Made by a program: the position numbers and the translations under genes
The notes under the pieces: model-generated
The model's input: the letters and a program-made list of their open reading frames with translations, nothing else
Database searches by the model: none
What the model was told of the DNA's origin: nothing
Shown: piece by piece, positions 6,608 through 13,489 of the stretch
Layout: every line of letters starts with the position of its first letter
Numbering within the stretch: the first letter of the stretch is position 1
Source of the DNA: Tissierellia bacterium
Lineage (GTDB): Bacteria; Bacillota; Clostridia; Tissierellales; Tepidimicrobiaceae
Direction: 5' to 3'
Length of the DNA stretch: 21,870 bases
Assembly (NCBI GenBank): GCA_012798935.1
Contig: JAAZMG010000090.1
Location: forward strand, 1 to 21,870

Positions 6608-7564
6608 TTAAAGCTCAAATGTAGAAGAATCTATCCATTTCCAATCCTTCCTTAGCTTTTTTATCGAATGTACAAGGCCATATAAAGCAAGATCTTTCTT
6701 TTTCGTCTCTAGCATTATGTCTATATCTCTATTTAAAGGCTTACAGCTTTCTATAAACTCAACAAAATGATGCCCATCAATAAAATCTGCATGCTTTCTA
6801 TCTTTAGGATTATCTTTAGGTGTTGAAAAATGAATCTTAGGTGAAAAAGCTTCACCATTCCATGTGTCAAATATATCAGGCAAAATTTCTACTATATCAT
6901 CACCATCATTATTGCATATGTGATGATGAACATCTAATACCATAGGCACACCTAAGTTTTTACATAATTGAAGAGTTTCTTTAGCAGTAAATGTTTTATC
7001 ATCATTCTCTAAAATCAGCTTAGATGTTATTTCATCAGGATAGCGCTTAAAATTATTTTCAAATCTTTTAAGTGCTGCATCCTTACCTCCTGCAGCACTT
7101 CCCACATGAAGAACCATTTTCCCAAAAGGATATCCCATATCATTAAACAGATTAGCATGAAACCATAGATTCCTTTTAGTGTTTTCTACTACCTTCTCAT
7201 CTATACTGTTTATTACATTAAATTGATCTGGATGGGTATCTACTCTCATATTATTATCTTTGATAATATCCCCAAGAAGTTTAAACTCCACGGAGAATAT
7301 ATTCCTATAATCCCAGTTTACATCTGGATGGGTTGCAAGAGGAATAAGGGCAGAGGTTATTCTGTAAAAATGAATATTATTTTTAATATTATATTCCAGT
7401 ATCTTTTTTAAATCTACAATATTAGAGTATGAAACTTTCTTAAGTTTATTTATTTTTTCTTCTTTAGCAACTAGTTTTTTATAGTATGTATATGTCACAT
7501 TGCTAGAAGATGTAACTTTAGGAAGCCCTAAAGCAATTGCAACATAACCTAATCTAACTCTCAA
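6608..7564 (-). CDS. uvsE: UV DNA damage endonuclease (UVDE)
   Basis: A 318-residue TIM-barrel repair nuclease that nicks DNA 5' to UV photoproducts, starting an excision route independent of UvrABC. The N-terminus MRVRLGYVAIALGL is typical. Likely metal ligands of the family are visible: H111 in DTHPDQF, H153 in VLHVG, E186 in LILEND, D211 and H214 in DVHHH, H245 in KIHFSTP, H258 in RKHADFIDGHH, and E286 in MLETK. The start is TTG 7562-7564, with AAGGTGG 7 nt upstream; no ATG or GTG lies nearby in frame. The gene appears monocistronic, with its own promoter. Confidence 0.95.
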   Translation of the reverse strand: MRVRLGYVAIALGLPKVTSSSNVTYTYYKKLVAKEEKINKLKKVSYSNIVDLKKILEYNIKNNIHFYRITSALIPLATHPDVNWDYRNIFSVEFKLLGDIIKDNNMRVDTHPDQFNVINSIDEKVVENTKRNLWFHANLFNDMGYPFGKMVLHVGSAAGGKDAALKRFENNFKRYPDEITSKLILENDDKTFTAKETLQLCKNLGVPMVLDVHHHICNNDGDDIVEILPDIFDTWNGEAFSPKIHFSTPKDNPKDRKHADFIDGHHFVEFIESCKPLNRDIDIMLETKKKDLALYGLVHSIKKLRKDWKWIDSSTFEL

Positions 7565-7625
7565 AGCTACACCACCTTAAATTTTTTTCTTATAATTTAT
7601 TATCTGTATTTAAAATACAAATTAT

Positions 7626-7654
7626 ATAATAATTTATATATATATTTTGGTCAA
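7626..7654 (-). promoter_or_regulatory. Promoter for uvsE
   Basis: On the minus strand TTGACC (7649-7654) and TATTAT (7626-7631) are 17 nt apart, a good sigma-A match about 60 nt upstream of the TTG start. Confidence 0.55.
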
Positions 7655-7693
7655 CATTTTTTCATTTTCATATTTTAGCAATATAAAAGTGGG

Positions 7694-7699
7694 TATAAT
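7694..7699 (+). promoter_or_regulatory. Putative -10 box for the four-helix membrane gene
   Basis: TATAAT lies about 40 nt before the AAGGAGG ribosome site at 7738-7744. The -35 region is unclear. It indicates that the gene still has transcription and translation signals, which matters for its unusual start. Confidence 0.4.
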
Positions 7700-7752
7700 A
7701 AAATTAGAAATTTATATATAATAAAATCTTAAATGTTAAGGAGGTTTTTTCA

Positions 7753-8187
7753 ATAGATAATAAAGGTGCTCTCACTAAATTTTTAGCCGTAATAGGAACA
7801 ATGCTGGTATGGATTCCAATCTTATTTACAATCTTAACATCTATAATTGGAACCATATTCAGTCATACGTTACGATTTGACTATTTGATGCCTGCTGAGC
7901 TATTTCCTATTGCTTTAATTGGTTCACCACTTCTCTTGTGGGCAGCAAAACGAGCACGTTCCCATCAAAAACTCATCGGTTGGGGTTTAGCTGCTGCGGT
8001 AATATTTCTTGTTGGAGGTCAAGCCCTTGCAGTAGTTACCGGGCTGGCTTCAGGTGCAACTCCGCCAACAGGCTGGCCTTGGATATTAATGCTTTCTTCA
8101 ATCACCTTTTATTCGCTAGCGCTTATTGAAATTGGTATAGCAGGTGTATTATTAGTAAAAAAACTATATCTTTTAAAAAAACTTTAA
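7753..8187 (+). CDS. Four-helix membrane protein with apparent ATA start
   Basis: From the first ATG (7801) the protein is 128 residues. However, AAGGAGG stands at 7738-7744, and 8 nt later comes ATA GAT AAT AAA in the same frame, adding 16 residues (M)DNKGALTKFLAVIGT that complete the first membrane helix. The ATG at 7801 has no ribosome site, so the natural start seems to be the ATA at 7753-7755, either a real non-canonical start or a mutated ATG. Four hydrophobic helices are visible, with the motif FRFDYLMPAELFP-like sequence FDYLMPAELFPIALIGSP between the first two and TGLASGATPPTGWPW before the last. The coding region looks richer in G+C than its neighbours. Function unknown. Confidence 0.65.
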   Translation: MDNKGALTKFLAVIGTMLVWIPILFTILTSIIGTIFSHTLRFDYLMPAELFPIALIGSPLLLWAAKRARSHQKLIGWGLAAAVIFLVGGQALAVVTGLASGATPPTGWPWILMLSSITFYSLALIEIGIAGVLLVKKLYLLKKL

Positions 8188-8290
8188 CATCTGCTTGGGT
8201 ATATAGCAATAACCATTGTAGATATCATTTACCCCTTTGTAGTCAAGTATAAGTAAATATGTTATTATTAGGATAAAAGGAGGATTCTTT

Positions 8291-9133
8291 ATGGCAATTA
8301 AAATTATTACTGATAGTTGTTCTGACCTTCCACAGGATCTTTTGGAAAAATACAATATAGCAATTATACCTCTTGAAATCCGATTTGATGATAAAAGTTT
8401 TCTGGATGGAATTGATTTAACCAACAAGGAATTCTATAATATGATGAAAAAACATAAAGAATTACCAAAAACAGCCAGCCCATCCCCTGAACAATTTATC
8501 AAGGAATTTGAAAATACCGAAGATAATATCTTGATTGTTACAATATCTTCAGGTCTTAGTAGTACATATAATAGTGCATTGATTGCAAAAGAAATTTATG
8601 AAGAAAACAACAAAAGTAAAAAAATTCATGTTATAGACTCATTAAGCGCTTCTGTTGGAGAGGGGTTAATAGTCATTAAGGCTGCACAGATGGCAGCAAC
8701 AGGCATGGATATAGATGAGCTAGCACATTATTTAAGAAAATGTGCCAAAGAAGGACAAATATTTTTCCTACTTGATACCCTTGAAAATATCATCAAAGGT
8801 GGAAGAATAGGAAAAGTAACAGGTCATATAGCAACACTTCTTTCAATAAAGTTGATTCTAAAATCAGATGGTAATGGTATTGTAGACCTAGCAGAAAAGG
8901 TCAGAGGCTCTAATAGAGCTTTTAAAAGGTTGGTTGATATTATCGGGGAAAATGGGACAAGTCTTGAAAACAAGATACTTGCAATAGGCCATGCAAACTG
9001 TTATCATAAAGCCTTAAAATATAAAACATTAATTGAAGAAAAATATAAATTTAAACAGATTATTATAACAACTATTGGTGCTACAATAGGCACTTATTCA
9101 GGGGAGGGTGGCATATTGGTGTCTTTTATTTAA
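8291..9133 (+). CDS. DegV-family fatty-acid-binding protein
   Basis: A 280-residue EDD-fold protein. Family signatures are ITDSCSDLP (6-14), the ASPSPEQF loop (62-69), TISSGLSSTYNSA (84-96), VIDSLSAS, and the GGRIGK motif in the middle. Characterised members bind a long-chain fatty acid and serve as the FakB subunit of fatty-acid kinase, presenting the acyl group to FakA. No fakA is in the window, so FakB activity is a family-based inference. The ATG has an excellent AAAGGAGG site 7 nt upstream. It lies downstream of the small membrane gene but with a 103-nt gap, so it is probably independently transcribed. Clostridia usually carry several DegV paralogues. Confidence 0.92.
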   Translation: MAIKIITDSCSDLPQDLLEKYNIAIIPLEIRFDDKSFLDGIDLTNKEFYNMMKKHKELPKTASPSPEQFIKEFENTEDNILIVTISSGLSSTYNSALIAKEIYEENNKSKKIHVIDSLSASVGEGLIVIKAAQMAATGMDIDELAHYLRKCAKEGQIFFLLDTLENIIKGGRIGKVTGHIATLLSIKLILKSDGNGIVDLAEKVRGSNRAFKRLVDIIGENGTSLENKILAIGHANCYHKALKYKTLIEEKYKFKQIIITTIGATIGTYSGEGGILVSFI

Positions 9134-9159
9134 GATTATATTATGGCTTATTATGCCAC

Positions 9160-10911
9160 TTACATCTTCCAACCTAGCTGTTCAATCTGATTATATTTAG
9201 CATACCATCCATCTTCTCTTGCAAGTTCTGCTGGTGTACCTATTTCTACAATTCTTCCTTTTTCCAACATAATAACCTTATCAGCATCTATTATACCAGA
9301 TATTCTATGGCTTATTGTTAGAATTGTTCTGTTATAGGATATTTCTTTTAATGTCTTAAAAACCTTTGCTTCCGTTATAGCATCCAAACCAGAAGTTACT
9401 TCGTCAAGAAGTAGTATAGGTGGATTACATACTAGTGCACAGGCAATAGTTAGTAATTGATATTGTCCATGGGAAAGTTTAATCTCTCCTTCTCCAATTA
9501 CAGTATCGTACCCTTTAGGTAGTTTCATAATATCCTCATGTAATCCCACTGTTTTAGCTGCATTTATTACTTCTTCCTCTGTAATAGTATCGTCATATAA
9601 GGTGATTGCTTCTCTTATAGTTCCATCATATATGGGAAAAGATTGGGGTACAACGCCTATAATTCTACGACGCATATTAGCTGGCATTTCAAAAGGATCG
9701 AGTCCCCCTATTCTTATGCTACCTTGATTAGGTTTATATAAGCCTGATACAAGGTTTAAAATAGTACTTTTCCCAGCCCCTGTTCTTCCAACTAGTGCAA
9801 CCTTAGCCCCTGGTTCTATATTAAAAGAAATATTTTCAACAATATTTTTGCCATTATCATAGGCAAAGGTTATATTCTTTATAGCTATATGAAGATAATT
9901 TGGAACTTCTTCATCTAATGGCATTTCCATCCTATACTCTTCTTTCTCACTATCAAAATCATTTATTCTTTGAAGACCTGAAAGAGCTTCTTGTATTGTT
10001 TGAAACTCCATGGCTATAGCTTCAATAGGTTTAAGCATTCGAGATATTAAATCAACTGCTGCTGCAACTGAACCAATGGTAATACCTAATGCTCCTAAGC
10101 CATTTGGTGCAGCTATAATAGCTGTAATAGTTATAATTATTGCCCTAAGTATTTGCATTAAACAAGGAAATATGGAATCTAATGTGCTAGTTTTATGGAC
10201 TGCTTCTAAGTTTTGATTTAGTGGTTTTTGAAAACTAGATATAAATTGATTCTCCATTTCGAATATTTTAATTGTCCTTATTCCATTAAATATTTCCTGA
10301 ACAGAACCGTTAATATGTCCCACTGCTTTTCGAGACTCCATTTGAGCTTTAAAGGTTTTGGATTTAAAAAATTTAGTAATCCAATATATTATAGGGATTA
10401 AAGTTAGCATATATAAAGCCAATGTAGGACTTAGAATATATATTGATACCATAATTCCTATTGTCTTTAATCCATCGGATAACAACCCTATTACACCAGA
10501 TGTAAACAATGTACCAACAGCATCCACATCAGATGTAAATTGACTCATTATCTCACCAACAGCATTATTTGAAAAATATGATATTGATAATCTTGATAGT
10601 TTTTTTGCCATATTAAGCCTAATATTTAACAGTACATCTTGTCCAAGGGTTGCCATCATATATTCACGCATAAAATCAGCAGCACCACCTAATACTACAG
10701 ATAATAGATAATAGCAAGATAGTTTCAATACACCATCATAGATCCCCTTTGAAATATTATTGTCTATAATGTTTTTTAAAATTTGTGCTGGAATTAATTG
10801 CATTAAAATACCAGCAATAATGGCGATGATTAAAAATATAATATATATTAATTTATTTTTAAAAGTTGTTTTAACTGCAGTAGATACTATTTTATTTTTC
10901 AATTGATCCAT
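9160..10911 (-). CDS. ABC exporter half-transporter, catalytic subunit (BmrD/YheH-like)
   Basis: A 583-residue half-transporter: six-helix exporter membrane domain (~20-300) and nucleotide-binding domain (~340-583). Motifs are Walker A GRTGAGKS (375-382), Q-loop PQSFP (~422), signature LSHGQ (479-483, deviating from LSGGQ), Walker B ILLLDE with catalytic Glu504, and switch His535. The gene overlaps its partner by 20 nt. The ATG at 10911 lies directly against GGGAG; a TTG 9 nt downstream (10900-10902) has better spacing and could be the true start. The odd signature should pair with the partner's degenerate Walker B, as in heterodimeric multidrug exporters such as BmrCD and TM287/288. Substrate unknown. 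Confidence 0.93.
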   Translation of the reverse strand: MDQLKNKIVSTAVKTTFKNKLIYIIFLIIAIIAGILMQLIPAQILKNIIDNNISKGIYDGVLKLSCYYLLSVVLGGAADFMREYMMATLGQDVLLNIRLNMAKKLSRLSISYFSNNAVGEIMSQFTSDVDAVGTLFTSGVIGLLSDGLKTIGIMVSIYILSPTLALYMLTLIPIIYWITKFFKSKTFKAQMESRKAVGHINGSVQEIFNGIRTIKIFEMENQFISSFQKPLNQNLEAVHKTSTLDSIFPCLMQILRAIIITITAIIAAPNGLGALGITIGSVAAAVDLISRMLKPIEAIAMEFQTIQEALSGLQRINDFDSEKEEYRMEMPLDEEVPNYLHIAIKNITFAYDNGKNIVENISFNIEPGAKVALVGRTGAGKSTILNLVSGLYKPNQGSIRIGGLDPFEMPANMRRRIIGVVPQSFPIYDGTIREAITLYDDTITEEEVINAAKTVGLHEDIMKLPKGYDTVIGEGEIKLSHGQYQLLTIACALVCNPPILLLDEVTSGLDAITEAKVFKTLKEISYNRTILTISHRISGIIDADKVIMLEKGRIVEIGTPAELAREDGWYAKYNQIEQLGWKM

Positions 10912-12643
10912 CTCCCAAAAACTGTTGTGCAGCTATAATACTACTATATATGCCACTTGTATTAACTAGCTCATTATGAGTTCCATCTTGAACAATTTTG
11001 CCTTTATCAAGAACTAAAATTCTATCCATATACTTAAAGGCATCAAGTCTATGAGAAAATATAAATATAGTTCTACCTTCCACATTTTCTCTCAATCTTT
11101 TTACAATTTTAGCTTCTGTATTTATGTCTATAGCAGAAAAAGGATCATCAAGTATTACAATATTAGCCTCTTTATATAATGCTCTTGCTAAGGCTATTCT
11201 TTGTTTTTGACCACCAGAAACTTTTGTGCCTTTTTCTCCAACCTGCGTATCTATACCATTTTCAAAATTTTGAATATCTTGTTCCAAAGATGCAATAGTC
11301 AATACTTTGTTTAATCTTTCAGTATTATCATCATTCCAGGTAATATTATTTTTTAAAGTATCCGAAAAAAGGAAAGAGTCGTGACCCATATAAGTAATAG
11401 TAGCCAATTTTTGTTCATAGTCCATATCCTTTAAATCTATATTATCTAAAAGGATATTTCCTTCATAATCGTACAGCCCTGTTAGAGCAAGGGCTAAGGC
11501 AGATTTACCTGACCCTACAGGGCCAGTTATACCTATTATCATTCCAGATGAGACTTTCAAAGAAAGATTTCTAATTGCATATTCATCATTAGTGGGATAT
11601 TTAAATGAAAGATTTTCTATAGATATCCCTTTTGGTTTAAGACTATCTCCTATATTATAAGATATTAGTTTTTTATTATTTATTAATCCTAAAACTCTAT
11701 CCCAGGAAGCCCTGGCACCTTGTTGAATATTAAATACTTTTGCAGCAGTTGTAGTTCTAACGGCTAAAGCCATGAACATAGTTATATAAGCTGTAAATGT
11801 ACCAATAGTCCAACTGCCATCAATAACCTTATTTCCACCTAAGTAAATAACTACAACGATTCCAAGGCTTGCTAAGGAAGCATAAATAGGAGCTAATCCA
11901 TTTTTAAAAATTGTAACAACAACATTTTTATTAGCTTGATCAGATAACTTATCCCATAACCTCTCTATTTCAGCTTCTTGTCTTCCATATAAGCGCAATA
12001 TATTTACTTCTGAAATCATCTTTCTAATTTGAATAGTTGATTTTGAAGTAGCATCTCTTGCCACTTTAGATTTGGAATGAACAGTTCTTTTCATTAGCTG
12101 GGTCAATATAATAACTAATGGAATAGGAATAGCTGCTATTAAAGTTATTTTAGGAGCATAATATATAAGGGTTATCCAGTAGGCAATCATGAGAACCCAA
12201 GTGTCCCATAATTCCGTAATAGTCTTTCTAACTGCTTCAACAACGATATCCACATCTCCTATGGTAGTGGACATCATATCTCCTGTTTTTTGCTTTTCTA
12301 TAGTATTTAAATCCATATATAATATAGATTCCATTATTCCAATACGCATATCACCACTCATGCGATTTGCCATATCCCTAACATAATATCTTTTAAAAAA
12401 TCTAGCAATCTGAAAAGATATGGTTACGCCAATAAATTGTAATCCAACCTTTACTATGCCATTAACATCATTTGAATTGACTACAGCATCTAATAGTTTC
12501 CCTTGAAAAATTGGGCCCAGCACAATTGCTGAATTAAAGAATATGCCTGAAATAGCTGTAATTAAAAATTGTTTATGATATTTAATAATATAATATAATA
12601 GCTTTTCCCTATTCTTGGGAGGAGAAAATTTGACCTTTTGCAT
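10892..12643 (-). CDS. ABC exporter half-transporter, degenerate-site subunit (BmrC/YheI-like)
   Basis: A 583-residue half-transporter with six predicted helices in ~20-310 and an NBD with Walker A GPVGSGKS (374-381), canonical signature VSGGQ (475-479), Walker B IVILDD in which Asp500 replaces the catalytic glutamate, and switch His531. Family knowledge: in BmrC the equivalent position is also an aspartate, and hydrolysis occurs mainly at the other site. The gene is upstream of, and overlaps, the BmrD-like gene, the same order as yheI-yheH in Bacillus. The ATG has a GGATGG-type site upstream. The pair is most likely a drug or lipid exporter; no dedicated regulator is adjacent, and a leader of ~100 nt precedes it. 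Confidence 0.93.
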   Translation of the reverse strand: MQKVKFSPPKNREKLLYYIIKYHKQFLITAISGIFFNSAIVLGPIFQGKLLDAVVNSNDVNGIVKVGLQFIGVTISFQIARFFKRYYVRDMANRMSGDMRIGIMESILYMDLNTIEKQKTGDMMSTTIGDVDIVVEAVRKTITELWDTWVLMIAYWITLIYYAPKITLIAAIPIPLVIILTQLMKRTVHSKSKVARDATSKSTIQIRKMISEVNILRLYGRQEAEIERLWDKLSDQANKNVVVTIFKNGLAPIYASLASLGIVVVIYLGGNKVIDGSWTIGTFTAYITMFMALAVRTTTAAKVFNIQQGARASWDRVLGLINNKKLISYNIGDSLKPKGISIENLSFKYPTNDEYAIRNLSLKVSSGMIIGITGPVGSGKSALALALTGLYDYEGNILLDNIDLKDMDYEQKLATITYMGHDSFLFSDTLKNNITWNDDNTERLNKVLTIASLEQDIQNFENGIDTQVGEKGTKVSGGQKQRIALARALYKEANIVILDDPFSAIDINTEAKIVKRLRENVEGRTIFIFSHRLDAFKYMDRILVLDKGKIVQDGTHNELVNTSGIYSSIIAAQQFLGDGSIEK

Positions 12644-12746
12644 TAGAATCCATCCTATTTATCGTATTTGTATTTAATTCATCTTTCAAATTAGTGAAAC
12701 GATGTATAATATATATTTTAACACTTTGTATGGATTTTCATAGTAA

Positions 12747-12755
12747 AGTATAGCA
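12747..12755 (-). promoter_or_regulatory. Possible extended -10 for the ABC exporter genes
   Basis: The minus strand reads TGCTATACT (TGnTATACT) about 105 nt before the start codon. No convincing -35 is present. The rest of 12644-12901 is very AT-rich and holds no gene I can support. Confidence 0.3.
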
Positions 12756-12901
12756 TAACTGCAAAAAATATATATATTATCCTCCAAATTTTATCTAAAA
12801 TCCTGAATTTGTAATAAATCGAAAAAATAGTTAAGTATTCTTTTTATTTTTTCATTGACTGGGTATAAAGATTATATAGTATATAGAAAGAGGTAGATTT
12901 A

Positions 12902-13321
12902 ATGAATAAGAAAAAAATAAGTGCCAAATTAAAGGGAAACATGGGTTTTGAGATGGATCTTGATGGTCATACTCTCATTACTGATGCATCTGAAAAAATA
13001 GGTGGAAATAATCTTGGACCACGTCCAAAGCAACTTCTTTTATCCGGATTAATTGGTTGTACAGGAATTGATATTATGTCAATCTTAAGAAAAATGAAAG
13101 TAGAATTAGAGGATTTTAATATTGAAGTAGAAGCAGATAATACAGAAGAACATCCAAAGGTTTATGAAAATATTCATTTGACTTTTAAATTTAAAGGAAA
13201 AAATCTTCCTAAAAAACAAATAGAAAAGGCTGTTTCACTATCTCAAGAAAAGTACTGTGGTGTTTCTGCCATGTTAAAAAAAGCTACCCCAGTTACCTAT
13301 GATATTGTATATGAAGAATAA
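12902..13321 (+). CDS. OsmC/Ohr-family peroxiredoxin-like protein
   Basis: A 139-residue protein of the OsmC superfamily, YhfA-like branch. The two redox cysteines are present: Cys53 in LIGCTGIDI at the start of the long helix, and Cys119 in EKYCGVSAM. Family members reduce organic hydroperoxides with thiol chemistry; the YhfA branch is poorly defined, so peroxidase activity is likely but not certain. The ATG has AGAGGTAG about 6 nt upstream. TTGACT at 12855-12860 may be a -35, but no -10 at proper spacing is clear. It converges on the BlaR1-like gene. Confidence 0.9.
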   Translation: MNKKKISAKLKGNMGFEMDLDGHTLITDASEKIGGNNLGPRPKQLLLSGLIGCTGIDIMSILRKMKVELEDFNIEVEADNTEEHPKVYENIHLTFKFKGKNLPKKQIEKAVSLSQEKYCGVSAMLKKATPVTYDIVYEE

Positions 13322-13365
13322 AAGTAAATATTTCTTTATTCTTGTATAATTTATACTATCTTTAC

Positions 13366-13445
13366 AGGATCACCTTTTTTTGTTTTACTACCATTTGTCA
13401 CTTGATAAAACAAGCCTATGCTAAGTAAAAGACTTAGGTGATCCT
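13366..13445. other. Potential three-way-junction structure between convergent genes
   Basis: Perfect 10-bp arms AGGATCACCT (13366-13375) and AGGTGATCCT (13436-13445) enclose two further helices: TTGTTTTA (13380-13387) with TAAAACAA (13406-13413), and CTAAGT (13421-13426) with ACTTAG (13432-13437). The last helix shares two bases with the outer one. The element lies 44 nt from each flanking stop codon. It has no U-tract in the right place on either strand, so it is not a classic terminator. It could be a structured 3' UTR, a small RNA or a miniature element. Confidence 0.45.
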
Positions 13446-13489
13446 CTCTATCTTTTCATAAAACAATGATAAAACATACCTTGTTGATT

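Noticed and set aside
13366..13445. Known riboswitch class such as c-di-GMP or preQ1
   Set aside because: The element lies downstream of genes on both strands and I could not match conserved core bases of any class.
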